A stretch of DNA of 64,000 bases. Source: Anisakis pegreffii. Lineage: Eukaryota; Nematoda; Chromadorea; Rhabditida; Anisakidae. The stretch is from positions 24,468 through 88,467 of the forward strand of contig JAPYMA010000163.1 of the NCBI GenBank assembly GCA_035041965.1, read 5' to 3'. Shown here in pieces: positions 39,077 through 50,081 of the stretch (its first letter is position 1; every line of letters begins with the position of its first letter). The position numbers and the translations under genes are program-made. The notes under the pieces are model-generated. The model was not told the DNA's origin, made no database searches, and was given only the letters and a program-made list of their open reading frames with translations.

Positions 39077-39805
39077 CATAAAACTGATTGGAGCTGTTCT
39101 ATATGAGTTTCTCTGTTGCATATAATATATCGACTTCCTCTTACAACTACTACGTCAATGCGCGCCCAGTTCATCCGCAATGATCACAACAAAGTCAACC
39201 AACACTTTAAATACCGGAACAATTCTTAAAGCTGTTTGTTTTGCATTTGTTTAAAGAGGTGAAGGTAAGGTAGCTTAGTCTTGGCTAAGTCATCGTATGG
39301 TTAAGTCTGCTTATGATCAAGCTTGGAATCAGACCTTAATTCAAGCTTAGGTTAGTTTCTGGTTTATGCGAACGCAAAATGTTTGAAAAACGCATCTATC
39401 TGAGCAAAATGCTCTCATTCACATTTTCAGTTCATGAATTTCACTAGGTTTAAGTGCTGAACGCTTTTTGCGGCAGGTGGAAGCGAGCAAATTTCATTTA
39501 AGTGTGAGTGGGACGATACATGGCAGCAGGTAATGCGAAAAAAAGGCAAAGATGAATGGAGAAAATATGAAAGTTTTGAGGTCGTCTCGGAAATGTCCTC
39601 ACATTACTCTGTCAAAGAGATGAAGCTGGTTGAAGTGTTGCAGTTGTGCAACTTCCCTCTTGTTTCTCGACTTCGTTCCACAAGAATCTTGGCCATTACG
39701 GATGCAAAAAATGAGCTTATTCATTTCGAATGAGTTGAACAAAAAAGTCTCTTTGCAGCGTAAATCTTTCATATGCAAAGAAAGTTTCAATTAGAAGATT
39801 TCGTC
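39077..39805 (+). repeat. Dispersed repeat, copy 2
   Basis: Second copy of the 34,079-34,727 unit. It carries about 90 extra bases near 39,136-39,228 that copy 1 lacks. A 66-codon frame (39,533-39,733) is uninterrupted here but has no recognised similarity. Confidence 0.9.
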
Positions 39806-40010
39806 CCCGACTTTTCTTCCGTCTCCGCAACATACTAACTTCAACAATACCACTCATAACAATGTTTGGGAATTAAGGCTTCGACAGGCTTCGATGAAAA
39901 GTATAAACATATTGTTAGGAACGTGCGCATTACTCGAAGTGTAAAACAAGATGGCGTGTAATCATTGTGGAGATAAATTTTGCTGTATTGTTGCGTGAAG
40001 CGCTGAGATT

Positions 40011-41616
40011 TTAATATTTAATGTCCGATATCGAACATTGCAGTGAAAGTTGCTGTCGTTTTTTACACTTGAATGCAATCAAGTAGACATTAGGATCGTG
40101 AAACGAGTGGGATACCATAGAATTCCCACCCGTCGTGGCAAAATACTCCACGGCATAGTGGGAAAAATGGTGAGCACAATTATCGTGTAATAGAGCGGCG
40201 AATGAAATGAATCTATATGCGGATTTGTTAATGAGATATGAACAGAATCGGAATATTTCGTTCGACATACGAAAAAATTCGAAGCCATAAGCGCCTGATA
40301 CTAATTACCGCAAACATTGCACTTCGACATTTTCAATTATCCTATCAAGCGAGCATTTCGCTGTTTGAATACATCCACGAATGTGCGTGCATGTTGCGTG
40401 GAGTGAACAGGTTTAATTCAAGGAGCTTGAACATGTTAAGTCCTCAAACACACATCTGCATGGAACAGTCTCAGTCATTTTTATGAACGCCATTTATAAC
40501 GCCTTCGTGGATGGCTATCGACACATCAGCGTTATTTCTCACGTACTGCTTAGTCATCTGATCCCTCCCAGTTTTGATGCTACACACTTATCGTTCTCAA
40601 AATGCATTCAGCTGAAAATTCGATGCATTCACATAATTTCGAGATAATTCCCGTTGCCATTCATTCCACTCGATTTTCAAGCGTTCACAAGCATAAACGG
40701 ATTGGATGCGTGAATAAGCGGAGACGAGTGACTCAGATTGCTCTTCATGTTGCAATTTGTTGAGTAAACTCAATTTTTAATTGAAGATCGCTCACTTATG
40801 GTGATAGCAAAACTGGAAATTGCTGATTGTGCGAACTCTGAAACTAATGAACAGTTCTTCGCCTGAGTTTATGCTTTGAGAGTCAGTTACAGCTGCAGCG
40901 ATCGCATCTCCACTGCCGATTGCATTGAGCGCAGCATTTGTTTCTGAGGCATTAAGGCAGATTATTCGGTCAACAATTCATGAGTGTATCGGTTCAATCG
41001 CTTCTCACATTAATTGCCTCAAATCCAACGTCTAAAATTACACATTCACCGTCTCTTCTGAAATGAACAGCAAATACTACCGAAGGAATTTATGCAACAA
41101 ACGAATTTTCAATAATTGGCGATGCAGATGAAAACGTCCAACACGCGATCAATTCAAATTGTATAAAATTGCATCGGAATGATGATGGATGAAATGATTT
41201 CATGCGATAGTTTTCAGTACATATAGATTATTCGGGCGGTGCATTTGAGGAACCAATTCGAAGGATCAAATAATTGCTGATGTCGAACGACTGACTCAAC
41301 CCATATAAAATGATGGATTAGCGAAGCATTGAACGCAAAGCGATAAATGGATGAGCGCCTGAAAAAAATGTGACCAAATTTGTCATCCGACTGAACTTCA
41401 CCAAAACCGCACTGAACAACAAACGTACTGATTGCGAGCAGAATTTCGCATTTATCGTCAGCAATGCATAAGACATTTTATACATCCCAAAACAGGTGAA
41501 CAGCAAAATGACAGCGTGGAGTGTGTCACTAATTTCAGTGAGTCGCGAAGACAAATGTTTTGAATTTATGGCGTAATGAATCGACAGCATCATTCTATGG
41601 ACTTTTGTGCAAATGA
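40011..41616 (-). CDS. Possible GPCR-like receptor, 3' exons only
   Basis: Three exons join with matching phases: 41616-41429 (62 codons after two bases, GTACGT donor), 41358-41301 (acceptor TTTTTTCAG, GTTGAG donor, ends phase 1) and 40294-40011 (acceptor GTATCAG, ends TAA). The first has a hydrophobic segment HAVILLFTCFGMYKMSYALL (TM6-like) followed by a Cys-containing loop. The second gives LSLCVQCFANPSFYM, resembling TM7 with an NPxFY motif. The third is a long polar tail with an FFRMSNEIFRF start that could be helix 8. No CWxP is present and the upstream helices were not found. A 1.2-kb MITE lies just upstream. The family is not assigned, and a chance splice fit is possible. Confidence 0.36.
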
Positions 41617-41800
41617 CTGATTTTATGTCAAACATTCAAAATACAAACACATTAAGTAACTCACTGTGATGGCCTCATTAACCATCAAAGGACAATTTCG
41701 TCAAAGGAATCACCAATGAAATTCAGCTCAGTAAACCATTCTTCCAAGAACGGTTGATACACACAACCATTCTTCAGTGCCATCCTCGTTTGATGCAACC

Positions 41801-43023
41801 TAGGGTTCGCACGGGATCGCGGGATCCCAGGATTTCAATTCTGATCCCGATCCCGGAATTTAAGTTTTGAAAAATTCTGGGATCTCGAGATTTGATAAAA
41901 CAGGTCAATTTGTGTGAATTTTGATAGTATGCCCACCTTGAAGCAAGCCTTAATCATTCCCGTCTCATTCATATGCAGTTATCTTTGCTGTTTGCCCCCT
42001 ATCGTTGATGTTCAGCTAAGGAAATAGACGCAATTCGGACGAATGACATGATCAACGACAGCTCGATGAACTTTTACGTAACATTTCATTGAATATTCAA
42101 CTGATTACTCTGCTCTTTATTGGTTTACATCACCCGCATCTGGATGCATTTCTAAGTAGACTAACAGAGATAATCACATTTTCTAATAAGAACCAAGAGC
42201 AACAAAATTCAACGAAATTTTGAGTCTTTTCTTCCCATACGATTTGTTCGGCTTCAATATTTTATCTGTTAATAATACTGCATTTCTCAAACGCTGCAAC
42301 TTTTTTTACCTTGCTATTTGGAAATATTTTGTCCGATCAAAATGTACATATATTCTCACTGAGTTCACACACAGTGAGAATTCATTGTCGAAGTGAGCAA
42401 AATTGTTCCATTCAAAATGATCTTAAGCTTGAATATCACGCACATTTCCATGATTTCTGATCGAAATTATCAAATATGTAAGTGCTCGATGGTTCGATAA
42501 AAATTTATTGCGGATGTTTTTTTTCACTTCCTAGATAAACTCTGAACTTTTAATTTTTTCAAAATTCAAAATTCATGCGATGCATTTCTTCCGTAAAAAA
42601 TCAAAATTTCCAAAACGGCAGAATTCAACTGACGTTAATACTGAAAGAAAATGGACTTGAAGCACTCACTGCAAATAAGTTTTTGAGAATCAAGAATTTT
42701 ATATTTACATGCAACTGTAATGTTATTAGCTTAGACCCGAGATGACAAGATGCCTCAGCATAGAATATGCAGTATGCCCTTGCGGCATGATCATTGGCAT
42801 CATTATATGAAATATTAATTTGAATTTGAATACTTAGTTCCTTGGGTTTGTTCAATAATTTGTTGAATTAGCTCCTTTCTGATTAATAATGAACATATTT
42901 GTTCGAAAAAATGTGTTTAAACATGTCCCGTATCGATATTTCAATAATTGTTCGATCCCGTGATAATCCCGGGATCAAAATCGATCCTGGGATTGAAAAA
43001 ACTTCAGGATTTTGCAAACCCTA
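41801..43023. mobile_element. 1.2-kb non-autonomous element, TAGGGTT ends
   Basis: The left end is TAGGGTTCGCA and the complement of the right end is TAGGGTTTGCA. GATGCAACC flanks both ends (41792-41800 and 43024-43032), an 8-9 bp target duplication fitting hAT or Mutator-type transposition. Subterminal GGGATC/GATCCC repeats fill both arms. No transposase frame is seen. 42,469-42,722 is shared with 55,257-55,512. Confidence 0.85.
42469..42722 (+). repeat. Internal segment shared with 55.3 kb
   Basis: The block containing TGTAAGTGCTCGAT, TAGATAAACTCTGAAC and CTGACGTTAATA recurs at 55,257-55,512 with many substitutions and small indels. Confidence 0.88.
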
Positions 43024-43032
43024 GATGCAACC

Positions 43033-44868
43033 CTTCCTCTCCTTTTTCCCATGGTGTTGTTATTTCTTCGTTTCAGTGCTAATCAGTTACATTCTTAAGA
43101 TAGTCATTATGAGGTAAGGTAATTCGGCGTGAAGTTCACGCAAAATTCCCTTTTTCGAAGCAATAAATGTCAAACTAGTGGATGCTAAAGTGAGCAATCT
43201 GCACTAGAGGATTCATCTTAACTACCATAAGATGAACGGTGCAAAGTTATTTCAATCGAGAAATTCATTGGAACGAGACGTTTCAAGACAGAAGAACATC
43301 TTCTTTCATGCTTCATTCACCTACTTTCATTGAGCAAAAAACTGAACGATATCTAAAAATGACTCTTTACGGACGTAGTATTGATAGAATGAATCCACGT
43401 TCATGCAAACATCTTTCACATTCGAAAGAATTCGCACATAGAAAAATTGACTACGAGTGCCACGGTAACGAATCAGTGTGAATCACGTTGAAATTTTAGC
43501 TTTCGAATTACAAATAGCATCAGAACCAATTAGAATTGAAAGGCATAAAGAGAAAACTTTGCATTAATAATTAGGCATTCAGGCAGTAAATGGAATGAAG
43601 ACGTGTGATGCAATCGTCCTATGCAAGGATAAAACGTTTCATTATCCTGTAAAAATATAGTGGAGACTTTCACTGAATTCTATTATCATTTTACATCGCA
43701 TTCAGTTCGACTTTACAACATTCTGTTAAATTGAAAGGAATTTGAGTGATGTGTCACGTCAAGTTTCATTCAATAAAACGAAGGAGCTGAATGAAAGCGC
43801 ACATCGAAAATGGTGAACGATTTGTCTTCAAATTTCACTTGCTGACATGAGTTTATAATCAACTTCTCGGGTAAGATGCGATCAGCAATAACTAACGAAT
43901 GTTCAAATGAGAGCGTATCGAGTATCCTTTAAAAGTGCACTATTCGAAGTGCTCTTGAATGACATTCCTTAAAAAGCAATATTCTCCACATTGCAATTCA
44001 TCAACCTTCTTATATTTTGTTGTTCATGTTTTTATTGAATGAATGAACCGTCGACTGTTTTCCATGTTCCAACAAAGACTTCATTCAAAATGCATTAGTT
44101 CGAGAATCATTGCAATTAAAATTTTAATTCCGCTCCAATTTTATATAAGAAATTTTAAGAGCATACTTTGAAATTTTGAAATATTTGAAAGTATTTGAAA
44201 GCTGAGAAATTCCTAAATTTAACATCGAAGTAATTCGAAAAGAATTCAGCGACCCAGGTAGCCGCCAATTCGCCGTCAACAATTTATCATTCTCAACCGT
44301 CTTCATGTAAGAAGAAGAACGGAAATTAATTCAGTGATCAAAAACTTTATTGTAAAGAATTCTTCTGTAATATCAAAGAAGTCAACACCTTGTGATCAAA
44401 CAAGCTGTTCAAAAACATTACATGACTTGTCAGTCCAAAAATACTGGGAAAGAAAAAAGCAATCCTCTGACATCCTTTATATCCACCTTAGGCGGGAATT
44501 ATGCTTTCATAGTAATTGACGTGTGTTCGCTTGAAAATTTTCTCAGAGAATTGCATATGGTCACAAAAAAAATAAATTCGTTTATATATGATCACAATAA
44601 CAATTCGATGTCATTCCGAGATAAACGAACTCATTCAACGCGCAAATGGGCCGTCACCATTCCATTTAGTTCGCGAGCGAGCGATTTATGACGTAAAAAT
44701 AGTTGGCCATAAAAGAATACCACGGTTGATTTAGGCTGTTATTCAATGCGGTTTAATTTTGCGTGAGCATGTACTCGCTTGAATAAATATGGATTAACTT
44801 CTTTCAGAGATTCACATTGAATAAACTTCATTCGAACGATACATTCAATTTAGAGGATAAACAAAAAA
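43033..44868. other. No supported gene
   Basis: AT-rich sequence. The frame at 43,239-43,481 has no splice support. The last 16 bases (44,853 on) are a probable 5' UTR after TTCAATTTAG. Confidence 0.45.
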
Positions 44869-45481
44869 ATGTCTGATTACGATTTGCAGAGAGATTGGTT
44901 TACGGAGAGCAGAAGTTCAATTGTTGATTCAACGAAAGAAGAGTGGCAGGTAAATTGATTGCAATATGATTTTTAGCAAACAACAAATGCGATATTGGAT
45001 TGGTGAGTGATAAGGCTATCACTGATTAATGGATTAAGACTGTCAGATGAGTTCAGTAATCAAATAGATTGATTGCTTCACATAAGATGACACAACGCGC
45101 TGAATAACTTAGTCTATTTGAGTTGTTTTTCGAATGAGAAAAGAATCAAAACATATAACTCATACATATAATTCGATTCGTTCTTGCTTCATATTCTACT
45201 AACACAAGTGTTGAGTAACGAAGGAGGTATGCTCACTGATAATAATCAATCATGTTCGATCAAGAATCAGTCACTGAATCAATGAAATGAGTGGCTGCTT
45301 TTGAGAACGAAATGAGCAAATGTTTTTGTTCAGTGAATGGTCGTTGAGTACTTATGATGAGCAGGAACGAATGAAAAGGGAACTCTAACGGATATTAGAG
45401 ACTGCTTGAATTAATACCTTTTAGGGTGATGATAAGGCGAGAGGATTAAATCAGTCTTTCGAAGGCCGCAAAGACAGCTAA
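44869..45481 (+). CDS. Possible 45-residue microprotein, two exons
   Basis: Exon 1 (44869-44949) starts 15 bases after TTCAATTTAG, a good spliced-leader acceptor, and ends in CAG before GTAAAT. Exon 2 (45425-45481) follows a CCTTTTAG acceptor in phase 0 and ends in TAA. The product is acidic and polar, beginning MSDYDLQRDWF, with no membrane segment or signal peptide. No family recognised. Exon 1 could instead belong to a longer gene with the exons further right. Confidence 0.36.
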
Positions 45482-46860
45482 ATAGATTAATACGTTCGTA
45501 CGGAACTGAATGCAAGTCAAAAAATTTCCTGAATAATTGATGAACCTTGGCATAATCGGAATCCGAAATTTCACTGAAGCTGAATAACGATCGCTGATAG
45601 CACGCATAGCTGTGCCCTCATTAATGTGTAATACTCAAATGTTCGACAGCAACATCAGCCACCACCGTTCACATTCATCCCATTCAACTACTTTTACACC
45701 ACATATCTGTTTTTTTATTCAACAAAATTCGTGATTGCACAACAACGCAACGTATTCAATTCTGTTGAGCGAGATTGAGTAAAACATGCGAAAGCAAAAC
45801 CAAATAGTGGTTCGATAGCTGATAGAGGGGAAATCACATGTCTCTGAATGACCGGTAGGCATTGTTTCTGGATGTATATTCAGGTAGCGATTCAAAATTA
45901 TGATGTGCATTGTGTCTAGTGCATAACAAATGAGTTGAAATTATCGTTTGCCAAACACGACATTAACCAATATGACAATGTCGCAGCAATAACTAAACAT
46001 CAGGAAAATATCCGAAAGATATCAGGACGACAGAAAGTTGTGGTAGCACTGACTGAGTTGTGGTGATCTTTCTCAGTAAGAGCACCTCTTTGTATGTCAT
46101 TTAAATGACTGGAATAAAATGAAGCAAGAAAGGGGAATGAACGATTGCTGAGTAGTCATTTAGCGACTTCCTCTTTACATAAGTTATTTGATAGCTGCCT
46201 AAGTGAAGGAATTCAAATCATTCGAATGGATATTCTCGAAGATGATAGCCTTGCAAAAACTGTCAATAAGCATAGTAATCGCTGTCGTGTGACTCGCACT
46301 GAAGAGCATATTCGTTCTCAAAAAAATCTTAAATAGAGTGCCAAGTGACCATTCTAGCAGAACAAACCATTTGAAGCACTATTAAGTTCATCCGTAAATA
46401 CTGCCTTCATATTGACAGCTGCCCAACGTCATTTGATATCGGATGAAGGCGGTTCACATCTAGAACAAAAGCAAAACAATTTGTTGCGTTCAATTCTAGG
46501 GCAATGAACAGCCATATAGAATATTATTCTGGCGTTCATTCACCTTAACATCGCCGGAAGCAATGAAAGGCAACGATTCATGCGATAAGTAAACGAATGA
46601 CAGAGGTAAGCTAATATAGCAATGCGTAGTAAAATGCGAATATTCGTCTTATCTTGTACGATTCAGTGCGATATACATCACAAATGAGCGAGATTTCGTT
46701 GAAAACAGACTGGTATGAGCATTCGCTCGCAACAGTTTGCTTGATATTGTTTCAGAATTCTCAGTTACAATCATTTTGAAGTGATCACACGCATTACAAA
46801 TGCATCAAAGGAGCAAATGAAGGGTTTTCGAGTTTGATCGCAAAAAAATTTTCAATTTAG
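45482..46860. other. Gap between uncharacterised exons
   Basis: A frame at 46,145-46,336 follows an ATTTAG acceptor-like site and has a mildly coding look. One of its internal donors (CTAA before GTGAAG) would fit the phase of the exon at 46,861. No complete connection back to 44,949 was found. Confidence 0.3.
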
Positions 46861-47030
46861 TGGAGAACGAAATTAAAGTTATTTCAATTGATGAAATCTT
46901 TTTGAATAAATTCGGAACCGTTGTCCTACACGGAACCGACCCGTTAACTACTTACGGTAACGATGTGTTGATTGAAAATGCTTTGCGGCTTAATAACCTT
47001 GCATCCTCTGCTGATTACAATCATCAGTTT
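46861..47030 (+). CDS. Uncharacterised internal exon
   Basis: The exon follows TTCAATTTAG (the same ten bases as at 44,844-44,853), is open for 56 codons after two bases, and ends at a strong GTAAGT donor in phase 0. The product is soluble, with VLHGTDPLTTYGNDV in the middle. No family recognised. The upstream exon must end in phase 1. Confidence 0.35.
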
Positions 47031-47436
47031 GTAAGTAATGATTATCTGGGAGTAGGACAACAATTTCATTCATCTTTTGCAACTGTCCACCCTACAAAGA
47101 AGCTGGAGAGTTCCCAGTATTTTCCTCTCTTCGCACTTGACAAAATCTAGCTCTTCCAATACAGTTTGAACTGCACCATTATTCGGAGTCCGTCTTTGGA
47201 AGTCTCCGAAAAATATTCCTCATTACGGCAACTGTGAACAGAAAATGAAGAATTTCCGTTTGACTTGAAACGATGAATCTGGTTTAAGAGTGGTTGAATT
47301 CAGAGGAACATTACATTCTTTCTGTTGCATTTTTCAAGACAACTGCACTCGAGTATTATTTAGTTTGTGCATATTGCTGAAAATATTAATATGTATTAAA
47401 ACCGATAAAGATGCTCCAGAGGAAAAAAACTGACAG

Positions 47437-47545
47437 GATACTTTCCATACTAATTACTTTCCATATTATTAAAAAACGCGATACTTTCCACATTTATTAC
47501 TTTCCATATCATTAAAAACACGGGAAACTTTCCATATTTATTAAC
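47437..47545 (+). repeat. About 2.5 copies of a 43-44 bp tandem repeat
   Basis: The unit contains ACTTTCCATA twice and ATTAAAAA-ACG. Copies start near 47,437, 47,480 and 47,524. Confidence 0.85.
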
Positions 47546-49116
47546 GTATATTGATATCCTTATTGATACAGTCTATGGAAGCTTCAATAAATTCACAAGT
47601 TGTAAAGTGTTATTCTCTTTGAAATTGGGTTTTCCACAGATGTTTATTGACATTCCATCACTCACATTCAGTTATGTTGGCTTGCTAACCGATCGTTCAG
47701 AGCGACTCAGGATACTGGCTCAGAAAGAATTTCAATGCATAACTCGGATAAGAGAATAAACAAGTGCATGGTAGCGATATACGAGTGCACTTAATTCTTA
47801 AGGATGCTCATGCTTGGATTAAGGGTTTCATGCGCACAAGAGGAACAGTCGAGAGCACTTGTGATATCTCTTTACTTAACAGGGAACAGTCGCAAGCACG
47901 AATCGCACTGAATGCAAGTAATAAACAAAAGTTGATTGCTGAAGGAATGAAAAGAAAGCATAACTGAATGCAAATTAAATTATGTGGATGAATACAATTC
48001 ATGCGTGAGTGTGATGAAACAGAACGGCACGCACCAATGCTTCTTCCATAATTAGTAATTTAGCATTGCAGCAGTAAACAAGATGCATGGTAATTGTAAG
48101 CATAACAATTCTACTCAAATCTGCAATTTTCGAGCTCAATAATTGGATCGACTTTACTGCTGGATTGCAATTTTCAATGAACCATATCGGCCGATTCAGA
48201 TACATCCTGTGATGACGTTGTGCTCAGATGCGGATGATGAATCGCAAAGAAAATAAAATGATGAAATCACATGATAATTGTTTGAAGAAAACGAACACCT
48301 TATCGCATGAAGCTCAAGAAGCCTTATGAAAGAAATGAACAAATTTTTTCCTCCGATTCTATGTTCAGCAGCGCAGATTGATTCGTTCATACCATGAAAC
48401 ATCTCATGCAAAACTTCAGCAAAAAATTGTTGCATACGGATCTCGAATTCTGCATACGAACTTTTCAGTGTGGCAAGCCGCCATCTATGCCAATCTCCTC
48501 ATTCACTACTTTTTTCATCTTTCATGTCAGAGACTCAAGGAAATGGTTTTCTGGTCTATAGCACATTCTTATCATAGAATATCGTCAATCAACTAATAAA
48601 TTATCAAAAAATCATTATTCACCTACCTCATTAACAACATACTTACACTTTAACTCGTTTCAATTGATTTTGCTGAAAGTTGATGCAAATGACACTTTGA
48701 CAAGACTTTTCGTTAAAAGCGAAATATATGCATTAACAGTATGAAGTTATTTTATAGCTGGTACATTTCAGCATATAGAGAGCAGTTTAAATGCACTTTT
48801 GCGACTACATTAGAAAGAGGTTGAGTGATTTACTCGATTCACTTCCCACACATAAATCGTGGCAGAACTAAAACGTTTTTCATTTTCAAATTGTGGGAAA
48901 CCGAAGAATAATTTTGAGGATTCGTGGGAATGCTAAATCATCAAAGGCAGTAACTGAACAGTGGAATACTTTATTGCAATTAAACTTTTAGTGGATCATA
49001 TTGTGGCAATGGGAGGATGAGTGAAAGTTTTTAGTTTTTTTTTTTGAATACGAACGGCATTTACTTGCAGAATAACTATGTTCGATACAGTGAATGCAGT
49101 TCATAAACACCCACAG

Positions 49117-49385
49117 AACAATTTTTGTATGGCCGTTGTGAATTGCGTCGCTTCAGAAATAGCTTTCAGCAAAATAAACTTTTTCCTGAAAAACTTAATA
49201 TAGAAGCAGAACTACCAGTTAGAACCAAAAAGCTGCAACAAAAAATCACACTTGACGAATTATTCAACACAGAGCGTATTTCAGAAAAGATGAAGAAGAG
49301 CAGTATCAGGATAAAATCAGAGAACAGGATAAAATCTTCCCAATTTCGAATTGCTTCTGAAAACCTTCTCCCTATGGGGACTTAA
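49117..49385 (+). CDS. Uncharacterised exon, Lys/Arg-rich
   Basis: After a CCCACAG acceptor there are two bases and then 88 open codons ending in TAA. The sequence is basic and helical, with KKLQQKITLDELF in the middle. If spliced onward, GTTAGA after codon 36 would preserve phase 0 for the exon at 49,721. No family recognised. A second frame is also open for about 43 codons, so the choice is uncertain. Confidence 0.3.
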
Positions 49386-49720
49386 CAAGATGGTCCGTTG
49401 GATTAAATGAACGTTTCACAAATGATTGCATACCTTTGGGAAAATCCTAAGTGCTTGAATCGCAATTTTTGGAAAACAGATACCATCTGCTGGAACAGAA
49501 ATAATTTTCAATGCTAATGTTATTATATGAATGCTGAAAGGGCGGCATCTCAGACCGCAGAGCAACATCTTTACGATCTGATTGCATAGCATTTTTTCAT
49601 CTGGATGAACGTTTCACAAATGATTCAACGGCAGAAAATGATTCGTTTATATCAAAAGAAAAATGGTTTAGCGTTTCAATCCCATCTAAATGTAGTCTTG
49701 AATGGTGATTTGTCCTGTAG

Positions 49721-50081
49721 ATTTTGAGAACTCGAAATCTTCGTCATTATTCTGATCCCGTTGAGTATGTGATGTCACAGTTGACCACAACAACAAATGC
49801 TACAAATAAGTTCTCAACAGATGAAAAACTATATTTGTCATGGTTCTTTAGGAGCAGATCCCGAACAACTGAGAGAAGCTCTAAACGAGATATCAACATT
49901 TTGGAACTTGTGCTATTTGTGAGCAAACTGTCGATTTTAAATGTAAGCACAATTTCATCAGCTGTTCATCATTAATTACTGCTGTTCTTATTTTGTCAAT
50001 AACTTAACTACTGCATTTGCACAGAGTTTACCTGAAGTGATTTCGGAGATCTTTTCCACTGAACCTTTGAAAATCTTGTGA
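49721..50081 (+). CDS. Last two exons of an uncharacterised gene
   Basis: Exon 49721-49942 (acceptor TCCTGTAG, 74 codons, GTAAGC donor, phase 0) joins 50025-50081 (acceptor TTTGCACAG, 18 codons, TGA). The joined C terminus has RNLRHYSDPVEYV, a Thr/Asn-rich linker, LYLSWFFRSRSR, an amphipathic segment ILELVLFVSKLSILN and SLPEVISEIF. No signal peptide or known domain. It may share a transcript with 46,861 and 49,117. Confidence 0.42.

Larger units (their letters stand above)
30665..40010. other. Repeat-rich region without a supported gene
   Basis: Listed separately are an hAT-like MITE, a duplicated 650-bp unit, an AACAG-type element and an ATT-rich run. A minus-strand frame beginning at 32,850 (Cys-rich CLECECHK start, possible GTACGA donor after about 34 codons) and a plus-strand frame at 33,661-33,984 look mildly coding but have no verified partners. 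The rest shows nothing. Confidence 0.4.
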
